This document shows, in pieces, positions 1-8,890 of a stretch of DNA of 64,000 nt. A model generated the notes under the pieces. It worked only from the letters and a program-made list of their open reading frames with translations, did not search any database and was not told where the DNA came from. Source of the DNA: Chelativorans sp. AA-79 (lineage in GTDB: Bacteria > Pseudomonadota > Alphaproteobacteria > Rhizobiales > Rhizobiaceae); contig NZ_CP120361.1 of NCBI RefSeq assembly GCF_029457495.1, forward strand, positions 5,036,001-5,100,000. The letters run 5' to 3'. Positions within the stretch are counted from its first letter, which is position 1, and each line of letters begins with the position of its first letter. The position numbers were made by a program, and so were the translations under genes.

Positions 1-43
1 GCGGCGTCAAAGCCGCAGACCGGTTGGCGTTGTCGAACCAGGT

Positions 44-1600
44 TCAGTCGGCGAAATACGCCCAGCGCATGTCCTGACCGTTGCCGATCGGGCTGAAGCG
101 AACCCCTTCGACCCTATTCGAGTACGGTCCGTACCACTTCGTATTGTAGATCCAGATGCCGGCGGCATCCTCATAGACGATGCGTGTCGCCTCCTCGTAG
201 AGCTCTTTGCGCTTCTCCTGATCGGTGGTCTTGAGTGCCTCCTCAATCAGCGCGTCCGCCTCTGGATTGTGGTAGCTGGAGACGTTGCGGGTCGGGGCGT
301 AGCGCGAGCCGTACTGCTCGCCAATCCAGTTGTTGGGATCAGCGTAGTAGGTGCTCTTCCAGTACGGCACCATGTCGTACATGGTGTCGGGGTTCTGCAT
401 GTTGCTGCTGACGACCGGCCACGGGTCGTTCTGAATTTCGACTTTCAATCCAAGCTGGTTGAGCGAGTTCTGCAGGAGAGCGGCCGCCTGCTCGGTCTCG
501 CTGAAGCCCGCCAAGGTGCCGATCTTCAGCGTGCGGATCTCTTCGCCCGGATGCGCGGCCTTGTAGGCATCCAGATATTCCTTAGCCTTCGCCAGATCAT
601 AGCTGTAGCCTGGGACATCAGGCGCGCCCCACATATTGTTGGGCACGATGGTCGGATTGCGCGACACCGTGTCCTGCATGATGGCGCTGATATAGCCGTC
701 ATAGTCGAAGGCGTGGGCCATCGCCTTGCGGAATTTGATGTCGTCGAACGGTGCGCGCCCGTTGTGCATGGCGAAGTGGAAGACGCGCATCGATTCCTCT
801 TCTATGATCTTCACATTGTCTGCCTCGCGCAGGCGCTTCACCTGGTCGGGCGCGAGATACCCGTCGAGCCCGTGATAGTCGCCGCGCAGCAGGCCTTGGA
901 TGCGGGTGTTGGTCTCCACGACCGTGCGGAATTCGATCTCGTCGAAATACTTTTCACCCCAGCCGGCGAAGTGGTCCTCGAAACGCTCGCCGACGAATCC
1001 GATCGCGGGATCATAGCGCTTCAACGTGAACGAGCCCGTGCCGGCAATGTGGTCGATTAGGTAGGCTTGGCCCCAGTCGCCGTCGACCTCGTTCTCTTTC
1101 ACCACGTCGGAATTGACGACGTAGATGTCGGAGACCATCGCGCCGAAGATTGCCGAAGGCTCCTTCAGCGTGAATTCGACCGTATGCTCATCAATTGCCT
1201 TCGTGGAGCCTGGCTCCAGGACCGGCAGGAACAGCGCGCCGGCGCCGCGGCCAAGCGCCAGCATACGCTCGACCGAATAGACGACGTCGTCGGCCGTCAT
1301 CATGGAACCGTCGTGGAACGGGACATCGTCGCGCAGCTTGAACGTCCAGGTCAATCCGTCCTCGGAAATCTTGTGGCTCGTGGCCAGCCAAGGGATGAGC
1401 TCGGGCGGATTGTCGACCCAGCGGTAGAGCCCGTCATAGAAATTCAGACGCGTGGCGACCCGCGCCACGTCGTTGACCGTGTGGGGATCAAGCGTGTCAT
1501 ACGCGCTGTTGTTGGCACGCACATATCGATCCTGCGCCAGTGCAACTGACGCCGTGCCGAAGGCCAACGCCGCTATCAGGGCCATCACTGATAATCTCAT
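44..1600 (-). CDS. ABC transporter substrate-binding protein, family 5 (DppA/OppA type)
   Basis: Predicted periplasmic lipoprotein-free binding protein that delivers a peptide-like or small organic substrate to an ABC importer. I chose the ATG near 1600 because it opens a clean signal peptide (MRLSVMALIAALAFGTASVALAQ up to residue 23) after an AGGAGG-like ribosome site; an upstream GTG at 1726 would add 42 residues unlike a leader. The mature part (about 495 residues) has the SBP_bac_5 pattern, including LTWTFKLRDDVPFHDG near the N-terminus and an aromatic-rich C-terminal lobe. It is the last gene visible in the hyu operon; permease and ATPase genes would be expected beyond the left edge. Substrate is inferred only from context. 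Confidence 0.88.
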   Translation of the reverse strand: MRLSVMALIAALAFGTASVALAQDRYVRANNSAYDTLDPHTVNDVARVATRLNFYDGLYRWVDNPPELIPWLATSHKISEDGLTWTFKLRDDVPFHDGSMMTADDVVYSVERMLALGRGAGALFLPVLEPGSTKAIDEHTVEFTLKEPSAIFGAMVSDIYVVNSDVVKENEVDGDWGQAYLIDHIAGTGSFTLKRYDPAIGFVGERFEDHFAGWGEKYFDEIEFRTVVETNTRIQGLLRGDYHGLDGYLAPDQVKRLREADNVKIIEEESMRVFHFAMHNGRAPFDDIKFRKAMAHAFDYDGYISAIMQDTVSRNPTIVPNNMWGAPDVPGYSYDLAKAKEYLDAYKAAHPGEEIRTLKIGTLAGFSETEQAAALLQNSLNQLGLKVEIQNDPWPVVSSNMQNPDTMYDMVPYWKSTYYADPNNWIGEQYGSRYAPTRNVSSYHNPEADALIEEALKTTDQEKRKELYEEATRIVYEDAAGIWIYNTKWYGPYSNRVEGVRFSPIGNGQDMRWAYFAD

Positions 1601-1667
1601 CGTAATCCTCCTCTGGATGTTGATTGTAGTTTCTTCTTGTTGGGCGCAGCTCAGCCGCTGTGCCAGT

Positions 1668-2561
1668 TCACTGCGATGCGGTGCGGGCGTGCCTGACAAT
1701 GTCGGCATGGGTGGCGAACCACGCACCGCCCCTGTCCCGGATGTGGTCGATCAGCACCTCCAGAATCCACATGCGCGAGCGGTAGCCGATGACATGCGGG
1801 TGCATGGTCAGCTGGAAAATCCCGCCCTCGGCATGGGCCGCGTCAAATTCCCGCCGGAAAATGTCGAGCACGGCTTCGGGCGGCGTGTAGGGCCGCAAGG
1901 CGCTGAAGCGGTTTATGTTGAAGTAGACAGCGTCGTCGCGGATCCACTCGACGGGGAGTTCCACGACGCCGGTGTCCTCCCCGTCGAGCAGCAATGCGTG
2001 ACAGTCGATATCGGCCATCAGCGAGCTGTCGTAGATCAGACCCATGTCGCGCGTGATCTCGAGCGTCACATGCGAGAAATCCCACGAGGGCGTGCGGATG
2101 CCGACCGGGCGCACCCCGGCGATCTTCTCCAGACAATCGGCCGACCGCATCTGCAGGTCCCGCTCGACATCGGCCGGCAGGATCGAGTTGCGCTCGTGGA
2201 TCCAGCCGTGGATGCCGACCTCATGACCGTTATCTGCAAAGCAGCGTGTCTCATCGGGATAGAGCTGGGCAACGACGGCCGGCACGTAGAAGCTCGCCTT
2301 GATGTCGTGACGGCCAAGCAGCGACATGATACGCGGAATGCCCTGGCGGTTGCCGTACTGGCCGCGGCTCATGGCGCCGATCGACTTGCCCCCGTCGCGA
2401 AGCTCGTTGGTCTCATGATCGACATCAAAGGAAAGCGCCACCGCGCAGCGCGCACCGCCGGGCCAAGAAGCCGGGCGATAGCTTCGCCCTGCCCTCACAC
2501 GGTCGACCTTGCTCCGCCATTCGGCCTCGCTCCACTCCCAAGGATTTTTCTCGTCCGACAT
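1668..2561 (-). CDS. polysaccharide deacetylase (CE4)-like hydrolase
   Basis: 297-aa NodB-homology protein. The metal site pattern is visible: SFDVDHE (residues about 45-51, the Asp-Asp motif) and HGWIHE (about 119-124, the His-x3-His motif), with RTPSW (about 155) as the third motif and TMHPH near the C-terminus. It has no signal peptide, so it is probably cytoplasmic, like the PuuE allantoinase or HpPgdA-like branch that opens cyclic amides or removes N-acyl groups, rather than a cell-wall enzyme. Its position between hyuAB-SDR and the binding protein supports action on a small cyclic amide. The exact reaction is inferred. Confidence 0.82.
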   Translation of the reverse strand: MSDEKNPWEWSEAEWRSKVDRVRAGRSYRPASWPGGARCAVALSFDVDHETNELRDGGKSIGAMSRGQYGNRQGIPRIMSLLGRHDIKASFYVPAVVAQLYPDETRCFADNGHEVGIHGWIHERNSILPADVERDLQMRSADCLEKIAGVRPVGIRTPSWDFSHVTLEITRDMGLIYDSSLMADIDCHALLLDGEDTGVVELPVEWIRDDAVYFNINRFSALRPYTPPEAVLDIFRREFDAAHAEGGIFQLTMHPHVIGYRSRMWILEVLIDHIRDRGGAWFATHADIVRHARTASQ

Positions 2562-2586
2562 GACTTCCTCGATTGCTTCAGGGATC

Positions 2587-3342
2587 TCAGGGGAAGGGGT
2601 GCCCCGTTACCGGGAGAACCTGACCCGTTATCCAGCTCGCCTGACTGGAGGAGAGAAACAGCACTGCCGATGCGATGTCCTCCGGCTCGCCGAGGCGGCG
2701 CATGGCGATTCCTTCGAGCATGCGTTTCTGCCGCTCCGAGCCGTAGGACTGCCACTGCCGCTCGTAGTCGGGACTCGTGCGCAGGAAACCCGGGGCGACC
2801 GAATTGCAGGTGATACCGTGCGGGCCCAATTCGAGCGCGAGTTGGCGCGTGAGGCCGATCAGCCCGTGCTTGGCCGAACAATAGGACTGGATACCGGTCA
2901 AGCTGGGACGCAGGCCCGCGCCGGACGATATGGTGACGATGCGACCTGATCCCCTGGCCTTCATCGAGGGAACGACAGCTCGCACCACATGCAGGGCGCT
3001 CATGACGTTGCTGTCGTAGATCGCCATCCAGTCGTCGTCGGTGACCTCTTCGATCGGGCGCGGCGACTGGCCGCGGACTCCGCCGGCGACATGGATCACG
3101 ACATCGGGCGCAAGGCTGCCGACGGCTTTCCGCACCGCCCTGTCGTCGGCAAGGTCCAGCGCCGCGGTGATCAGCGGCTTGTCTGGATGGAGCCGTGCCA
3201 ACGCCTCGAGTTCCTCTTCTAGAATGTCCGCCGCCGTCACCTTCGCTCCGGCATCGAGGAAGCCGGCAACGATCGCCGCGCCGATGCCCCTGGCGGCACC
3301 GGTGACGAACACGACCTGATCGTCGAAGGCGATCCGCATCAC
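2587..3342 (-). CDS. short-chain dehydrogenase/reductase (SDR)
   Basis: 251-aa classical SDR: an NAD(P)-binding TGAARGIG motif at residues 15-22, an Asp at the end of beta-2 (TAADI) favouring NAD, a Ser before the active-site YCSAK (about 151-155), and a C-terminal ITGQVLPVTGH end typical of the FabG-like fold. It oxidises or reduces an alcohol/ketone; the substrate is unknown. The start codon overlaps the hyuB stop (ATGA), so it is translationally coupled to the hydantoinase genes and probably acts on a downstream product of the same pathway. Confidence 0.9.
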   Translation of the reverse strand: MMRIAFDDQVVFVTGAARGIGAAIVAGFLDAGAKVTAADILEEELEALARLHPDKPLITAALDLADDRAVRKAVGSLAPDVVIHVAGGVRGQSPRPIEEVTDDDWMAIYDSNVMSALHVVRAVVPSMKARGSGRIVTISSGAGLRPSLTGIQSYCSAKHGLIGLTRQLALELGPHGITCNSVAPGFLRTSPDYERQWQSYGSERQKRMLEGIAMRRLGEPEDIASAVLFLSSSQASWITGQVLPVTGHPFP

Positions 3343-5348
3343 TCAGCCGCCTCCCTGGCGTAGTAGCTCGCGAGTTGGGGAAGCTGGCCGGTCAGGTGGT
3401 CGAGCGCGACTCGCACTTCCGATCCATCGCCACGGCGTTGCTCGGGCGCCATGCCGGCCACCTGCTTGAAGACACCGCGCTTGACGAAATGCCGCCAGTT
3501 GAGGGGAATCTGCGACAAGGCACGATTGAGTTCCGCATAGTTCGCATCCGTCCAGATGCGCTCGAAGGCCATGCGGCTCTCATTGTAGGAATAAACTGCG
3601 GACGTTTCCGCCTGGCGGCGCGACGCCCGCAACGACCGCGTCGCGACGTCGTCGACCTCTCCGTTCGAGATCACCACGCCATATTCGGTCGCCGCCGCCT
3701 CGGCCGAGACCGTGCCCCGGCACACGTCGCGCAGGACGATCTCCGGCGGCCGCGACAGCGGATCGCCGAAACCGGCGCCACCGCCAGAGGTCAGATTGAC
3801 GAGATCGCCCGGCTGGACAACCACGACATCGGTGTTGCCGAGGTCGACGGTCTCGCCGTCTGCCGTATAGCGCGTGAAACTGGAGGTCTGTCCGGCCTTG
3901 CCGCCGCTGCCGCCCCAGGCCGCGAAGATCGACCGATCCCGGTTGCGTGCAGTCACCACCGAATCCGGCGCGAAGACCTCGAATTCCAGGACGGTCGCCA
4001 GGCCGCCCCGGGCAAGTCCGGCGCCGCCACTGTCGCGCACCAGCCCGTATCGGTGTATCTTGATCGGCACTTCGGCTTCGTTGATCTCCACCGGCGTGTT
4101 CTTCAGGAAGGCGCTATTGGCACCCGACCCGTCCGACCCGTCGCCGAGCGCCGAGCCGCCGGCCCCGCCGACTACGGGGTTGATCGAGGCCATGGCGATC
4201 TTGCCGGTCCTGTTGTCGACGGTCTTGACGTTGACGATGCCGCCGCCGCCGGCCGGGCCGACCGGCAGACGATCAGGCGCGGCTGCGTGGAAGGCGCCCA
4301 TGATGACGCCCTGCAGACGGTTGCAGGTCAGCGAGCGCATCCCGACCGCCGCGGGCTCCTGCGGGTTGAGGATGGTGCCGGTAGGCACGACGCATTCGGC
4401 CGCACGCAGGATGCCGCCATTTAGCGGGATGCTGGGGTCGAGCGTGTAGAGGCAGTAATTGTAGCCCACCATCAAGAGGATGTGCCGCGGGTTGCCTCCC
4501 GTCGGCATGTTGAGCGCCGACTGCAGTTGCGGATCGGACCCGGTGAAGTCCATAATCACCCGATCCCCACGGATACGCAGGGTGAGTTCCAGCCGGGCTG
4601 GGATTCCGGACGGTCCGTCCTCGTCGAGATAGTCGACAAAGCGGTAGTCGCCGTTCTCGAGGCCGGAGATCACCTGGCGGGCACGGGCCTCACCGACGTC
4701 GAGCAAATCCTGAATGCCGTCGCGCACGACATCGATCCCGAACTTGCGGATCATCTCGTGCATCTTGCGCTCGCCGGTATTGACGGCCGCGATCTGCGCC
4801 TTGAGGTCACCCCAGTTCTGATCGGGCATCCGGACATTCAGCATCATCGTGTCCACAAGCTGCTGATTGAGGACGCCGTGGCTATAGAGCTTCGTCGGCC
4901 TGAACCGGATCCCCTCCTGATGGACCTCGGTATTGGCGCGTGACAACGAGGCGGGGACGGCGCCACCCATGTCGGTATTGTGAATGTGGCCGACCGCAAA
5001 GGCGACGATCTCGCCCGCCCAGAAGATCGGCTTCCAGATGTGCAGGTCGGGCGTATGCGTGCAGACGAACCCGCTATAGGGATCGTTGGTCACGCAGATG
5101 TCGCCCTCCTCATATTCATCGATCAGCGACAGAGCCCCGGCATAGTCGAGGCCGATGAACCAGGTCGCACCGAGATCGCGCGGGCTGGCAAAGGTCGTCC
5201 CCTGCGGAGTGACGAGCCCGGTCGTGAAGTCCTCCGTTTCCTTGACGAAGGTCGAATGGGCCGTGCGGAACAGCGTGTAGGCCATGCTTTCGGCGACCGC
5301 CTGCGCATGGTTCTCCAGAACCTTGAGCGTGACGGGGTCAATGCGCAT
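3339..5348 (-). CDS. hyuB: hydantoinase B / oxoprolinase beta-type subunit
   Basis: 669-aa HyuB-family protein (N-methylhydantoinase or 5-oxoprolinase large subunit). The N-terminal half has the family hallmarks: VLENHAQAVAESMAYTLFRTAHS, then YSGFVCTHTPDLHIWKPIF and VGHIHNTDMGG (about 127-137, His-rich). GGSGGKAGQ and SGGGAGFGDP lie in the C-terminal half. It overlaps hyuA by 11 bp and the SDR by 4 bp, so the three are one translational unit. HyuA and HyuB together hydrolyse a cyclic amide at the cost of ATP in characterised members; which ring is used here is not known. The C-terminal 100 residues are longer than in minimal family members. Confidence 0.9.
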   Translation of the reverse strand: MRIDPVTLKVLENHAQAVAESMAYTLFRTAHSTFVKETEDFTTGLVTPQGTTFASPRDLGATWFIGLDYAGALSLIDEYEEGDICVTNDPYSGFVCTHTPDLHIWKPIFWAGEIVAFAVGHIHNTDMGGAVPASLSRANTEVHQEGIRFRPTKLYSHGVLNQQLVDTMMLNVRMPDQNWGDLKAQIAAVNTGERKMHEMIRKFGIDVVRDGIQDLLDVGEARARQVISGLENGDYRFVDYLDEDGPSGIPARLELTLRIRGDRVIMDFTGSDPQLQSALNMPTGGNPRHILLMVGYNYCLYTLDPSIPLNGGILRAAECVVPTGTILNPQEPAAVGMRSLTCNRLQGVIMGAFHAAAPDRLPVGPAGGGGIVNVKTVDNRTGKIAMASINPVVGGAGGSALGDGSDGSGANSAFLKNTPVEINEAEVPIKIHRYGLVRDSGGAGLARGGLATVLEFEVFAPDSVVTARNRDRSIFAAWGGSGGKAGQTSSFTRYTADGETVDLGNTDVVVVQPGDLVNLTSGGGAGFGDPLSRPPEIVLRDVCRGTVSAEAAATEYGVVISNGEVDDVATRSLRASRRQAETSAVYSYNESRMAFERIWTDANYAELNRALSQIPLNWRHFVKRGVFKQVAGMAPEQRRGDGSEVRVALDHLTGQLPQLASYYAREAAE

Positions 5349-7392
5349 TCCAGGCTCCGCGGGTCAGGATCAGGTTCGCGAAAGCGTCCACGCGGCCGGC
5401 GAACCCCTCCGGCACGATGGTGGTCGTGTCGTTTTGGGCGATGACGCAGGGGCACTCGAAGCGGGCGCCCGCGGTCAACTGCTCCCGGTGATAAAGGGCG
5501 ATCTGTCGGCTTTGCCCGTCGAGATGAACCTGGATCATTCTCTCCGGCGCGACCTGCCGCTCATCGAGAGGCGCCACCGGTAGGACCGGCTTGGCCGACT
5601 GTCCCTTGACGACCATGTTAAGCGCGATGATCTGGATAGCGGCCTTCTCGTCGGCATGCCCGTAAAGACGCAGGTGCTCCGCGTCGAAGGCCGCCCTGAT
5701 CGCGGCGAGATCGCCCAATGCTATCGACGCGGGATCGAGCGCGACCTCGATCTCGAAGCTCTGGCCGCGATAGCGCATCTCGGCGGAGGGCAGGAAGGAT
5801 GGCTCGCCGCGATAGCGTTGCTCCTCCTCGATCCAGCAGCGTGCGCGCTCCTCGAGTTGGGCGAGCTCGGCCTGCATGCGTTCGATGTTCTCTTCTGCCA
5901 GGTCGTAGTAGGCCGTCGAGGTGAAGTCGTTGCGGACGTCCGCGGTCAGTCCCCCAAGCGCGGACAGCACGCCCGGCGCCGGCGGCACGATGACCTCGTT
6001 GATACCCAGTTGCCTAGCCAGGAAGCAGGCCATCATCGGCCCGCCCCCGCCGAAGGCGAGCAGGCTGAATTCAGATTCGCCGACGCCGCGGCGCGAACAC
6101 AGCTTGCTGACCTCGCGATACATGCCCGAGACCGCGATGCCGACGATACCTTCGGCCGTCTCTTCGACGCTGCGGTCGAGTTCCGCAGCGAGCGGCGCGA
6201 TCGCCGCGACCGCTTTTTCGCGGTCGATCTGCACCATTCCGTAGCCGACCGAGCCGAGGTCGACCAAGCCCATGGCGACAAAGGCGTCGGTGATGGTCGG
6301 CTCGCTGCCGCCGCGGCCATATGCAGCCGGCCCGGGCGTGGAGCCTGCACTTTCCGGCCCAACCCGCAACATGCCCGCGCCGTCGACGCGCGCAATCGAG
6401 CCGCCGCCCTCGCCGATCGAGGTGACAGAAACCGTGGGCACGAAAAGCGGAAAGTCGCCGATGATCTCGGCGGCGCCGAACCCGGGCTCGCCGTCCTCGA
6501 TGATGGCAACGTCAGCGCTCGTCCCGCCGATATCGAGGCTGAGGACCCTCTGCGCCCCGGCGGCCTTGGCCACATAGGCCGCGCCCATCACCCCGGCGGC
6601 CGTTCCCGAAAGAAGCATGTCGACGCACGCCGACTTACCGAGTTCGGCCGACATCACGCCGCCGTTCGACTTGGTGACCATCGCCTCCGGCGCGACGCCA
6701 ATCCCTCGCAGCGCCTCCTGCAGCGCGCCGAGATAGCGCGCGACGCGCGGCTGGACGTAGCCGTGGATAACGGCAGTGGAGGTGCGCTCGTATTCGCGGA
6801 TGATCGGTCGGACCCGGTGCGAGCAGTAGACGTGAAGGTCGGGCGCCATGCGCTGCACGGCTTCGGCGGCTTCGGCCTCGTGAACAGGATTGCGGTAGGA
6901 ATGGAGAAAGGAGATCACGACGCCCTCGCCGCCAACGGCCCGCACCTTGTCGATCGCAGATTTCAGGCTCTCGTGATCGAGCGGCGTGTCGACGCTACCA
7001 TCGGTGCGGAGACGCTCGCGGACGCCGAAGACGCGATCGCGCGTAACCAGAGGCTCTTGCCTGGCCGACAGCAGGTGGTAGGGATCAGGCATCTTCAGTC
7101 TGGCGAGTTCCAGAACGTCGATGAAGTTCTCGGTCGTCAAAAGGCACAGCCGGATGCCCCTGCGCATGATGATGGAGTTGATGCCGACGGTCGTGCCATG
7201 CGTGAAATAGCTGATGTCGCCGGGCGCGATGCCGTGACGCTCTTTCAGGACGCGCAGCCCCTCGACCACTTCTCGGCCCGGCGTCGCAGGTGTCGAAAGT
7301 ACCTTGACGGTTTCAATCCGCCCACTTTCTTCGTGGAATGCACAGAAGTCAGCGAAGGTGCCGCCAATATCCACACCAACACGATACCCCAT
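5338..7392 (-). CDS. hyuA: hydantoinase A / oxoprolinase alpha-type subunit
   Basis: 684-aa HyuA-family ATP-binding subunit. The actin/ASKHA-type phosphate loop VDIGGTFADF is at residues 8-17 and the second, LSLDIGGTSADVAI, near residue 283; a glycine-rich GEGGGSIA and a LLAFGGGGPM segment follow. It forms the ATP-dependent amide-ring-opening enzyme with HyuB. The start codon shares one base with the upstream iclR stop (TAATG), showing that the regulator, hyuA and hyuB form one transcript. Distinguishing N-methylhydantoinase from 5-oxoprolinase or acetone-carboxylase-like relatives is not possible by eye. Confidence 0.9.
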   Translation of the reverse strand: MGYRVGVDIGGTFADFCAFHEESGRIETVKVLSTPATPGREVVEGLRVLKERHGIAPGDISYFTHGTTVGINSIIMRRGIRLCLLTTENFIDVLELARLKMPDPYHLLSARQEPLVTRDRVFGVRERLRTDGSVDTPLDHESLKSAIDKVRAVGGEGVVISFLHSYRNPVHEAEAAEAVQRMAPDLHVYCSHRVRPIIREYERTSTAVIHGYVQPRVARYLGALQEALRGIGVAPEAMVTKSNGGVMSAELGKSACVDMLLSGTAAGVMGAAYVAKAAGAQRVLSLDIGGTSADVAIIEDGEPGFGAAEIIGDFPLFVPTVSVTSIGEGGGSIARVDGAGMLRVGPESAGSTPGPAAYGRGGSEPTITDAFVAMGLVDLGSVGYGMVQIDREKAVAAIAPLAAELDRSVEETAEGIVGIAVSGMYREVSKLCSRRGVGESEFSLLAFGGGGPMMACFLARQLGINEVIVPPAPGVLSALGGLTADVRNDFTSTAYYDLAEENIERMQAELAQLEERARCWIEEEQRYRGEPSFLPSAEMRYRGQSFEIEVALDPASIALGDLAAIRAAFDAEHLRLYGHADEKAAIQIIALNMVVKGQSAKPVLPVAPLDERQVAPERMIQVHLDGQSRQIALYHREQLTAGARFECPCVIAQNDTTTIVPEGFAGRVDAFANLILTRGAWNAH

Positions 7393-8171
7393 TATTTCTT
7401 AGCCCCTATGTTCGTGTCGGGCGCGTATCCCAGTTTGGCGCTAAGCTCTGTTGCTGCCGCTAGCACGCATGCGAGCATCTCGGACTTGCGTAGCTCATAG
7501 CGCTGTGTAACCGTCGCAATATCCAGAACGGCGACGACCCTCCCGGCACGATCGCGCACAGGCGCAGCTATGCCACAACCACCGATCGTGTACTCTTCTT
7601 CGATGATGCCGTAGCCCCGTTGCCGGATATCCTCCAAGACGAGGCGAATTGCAGACTCCTCAGTCAGAGTCTTATCCGTAAACCGGCGAAGTTCGGTCCG
7701 TTCAAAGTAGGCATCTACTTCCTCTGGCGACGCATAGGCCAGAAGTACACGCCCCATCACAGAGGCATAGCCTGGAAGGGCCTCATTTCCCGAGTCATAC
7801 CGAATAGGTTGTCGGCTAACCACTTTGTGGACCAGCCTAGCATCGTGGTTAGCGTCACGTATCGACAAGAACACCGTTTCACCGCTCGCATCACGAGCAG
7901 CGGTCATGATGGGAATCGCATGACGCCGAAGTACAGCTTCGAACCCTCCGATCCAGTTGAAGCCGTCTCGGAAGGAGTCGACCAAGGCATATCGATCACC
8001 ATCATCGCGCACGACATAGCTTCTGTTCACGAGCGTAGCCAATAAGCCATGGAGGCTGCTCTTTGGGTAGCCGAGCGACACAGCAATCTCGTTGAAGCGC
8101 ATTGGCCGCTGGTTCATCGACAGCAATTCCAAGAGGTCCAACACCCGCTCCGCAGACTTGACATTGTTCAT
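7392..8171 (-). CDS. IclR-family transcriptional regulator
   Basis: 259-aa regulator with an N-terminal winged HTH (residues about 5-65, SAERVLDLLELLS, then FNEIAVSLGYPKSSLHGLLATL) and a C-terminal effector-binding GAF-like domain ending in TELSAKLGYAP. It is the first gene of the hyu operon and abuts hyuA, so it most likely senses the pathway substrate and controls its own operon. An inverted repeat just before its start codon is a candidate operator. Repressor or activator mode cannot be told from sequence. Confidence 0.9.
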   Translation of the reverse strand: MNNVKSAERVLDLLELLSMNQRPMRFNEIAVSLGYPKSSLHGLLATLVNRSYVVRDDGDRYALVDSFRDGFNWIGGFEAVLRRHAIPIMTAARDASGETVFLSIRDANHDARLVHKVVSRQPIRYDSGNEALPGYASVMGRVLLAYASPEEVDAYFERTELRRFTDKTLTEESAIRLVLEDIRQRGYGIIEEEYTIGGCGIAAPVRDRAGRVVAVLDIATVTQRYELRKSEMLACVLAAATELSAKLGYAPDTNIGAKK

Positions 8172-8173
8172 GT

Positions 8174-8228
8174 ATGTGAACTCGATTCATATTTGTGTTT
8201 AGCATGACGTATCGGTAGCTTATGTCAA
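8174..8228 (-). promoter_or_regulatory. putative promoter and operator of the iclR-hyu operon
   Basis: Read on the minus strand, TTGACA (8228-8223) is an exact -35 match, followed 18 bp later by a weak -10 (TGCTAA, 8204-8199). Downstream, between this and the start codon, lies an imperfect inverted repeat ATGTGAA-N5-TTCATAT (8174-8192; 6 of 7 arm bases pair). Its place over the expected transcription start fits autoregulation by the IclR protein. No transcription data; inference from pattern only. Confidence 0.35.
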
Positions 8229-8441
8229 CCGGCCTTGAGCAACTTTGTGTTCATGGCGGCCAGGAGAGTGTTTGGTTCCATCACGCCGTGTAGGCGCAGG
8301 TGCGATCAGCGAGCGATGTCCTTGAAGACTTCCAGGGCCTACGGCCTGCGGATGCTCTTCGGAGTAGCGCCGATGTACCAGCGCGAGCTTAGAGAAGTTG
8401 GCGACGCTGTTCCCAAAGCTACTTGCAGCCACGACAGGAGC

Positions 8442-8538
8442 ATGACCTTGACAAGCACCGTGTTTTCCCCGCTCCGCACCGGCGGGCTCCAACCTGCTAA
8501 CCGGATTGCCGTATCGCAGTGGTCAGCTTCCGTTAAAT
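8442..8538 (+). pseudogene. N-terminal fragment of an old-yellow-enzyme family oxidoreductase, cut by the IS
   Basis: From the ATG at 8442 about 26 codons read MTLTSTVFSPLRTGGLQPAN then RIAVSQ, which matches the start of OYE/NADH:flavin oxidoreductases (xxLFxPLxxGxLxLxNRIVVSP). The reading then runs into the left end of the IS3 element and the rest of the gene is not found on the other side. The stretch before it (8229-8441) carries no gene I can recognise. Confidence 0.5.
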
Positions 8539-8600
8539 GCCCTCGAATGGGGTTAGAGTTTTCCGCGCCATTTTCCTGGCTGGGAGAGGGAGCGGAAGCG

Positions 8601-8867
8601 ATGAAGGCATCGCAGTTCACGGACGCGCAGAAGGCGTTCATCATCAAGCAGGGCGAGGACGGGACGCCGGTGGCGGAGATCTGCCGGAAGGCGGGGATCA
8701 GCCAGGCGACCTACTTCAACTGGAAGAAGAAGTATTCCGGCATGATGCCGTCGGAGATGAAGCGGCTGCGCGAGCTTGAGCAGGAGAATGCCCGGCTGAA
8801 GAAGATCGTGGCGGACCTGACGCTCGATCGGGAGATGCTGCAGGACGTCATCAAGCGAAAGCTCTGA
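8601..8867 (+). CDS. IS3-family transposase OrfA
   Basis: 88-aa DNA-binding part of the transposase. A helix-turn-helix covers residues about 20-45 (GTPVAEICRKAGISQATYFN) and is followed by a leucine-zipper-like helix (ELEQENARLKKIVADL) that lets OrfA and OrfAB dimerise. The start at 8601 gives the standard OrfA length; the longer open frame upstream crosses the IS end and is not coding. Its 3' end lies in the 0 frame while the coding potential of orfB continues in the -1 frame from about codon 86 (RKALRPGRKRALVD), as expected for programmed -1 frameshifting to make OrfAB. Confidence 0.9.
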   Translation: MKASQFTDAQKAFIIKQGEDGTPVAEICRKAGISQATYFNWKKKYSGMMPSEMKRLRELEQENARLKKIVADLTLDREMLQDVIKRKL

Positions 8868-8890
8868 GGCCTGGCCGGAAGAGAGCGCTG

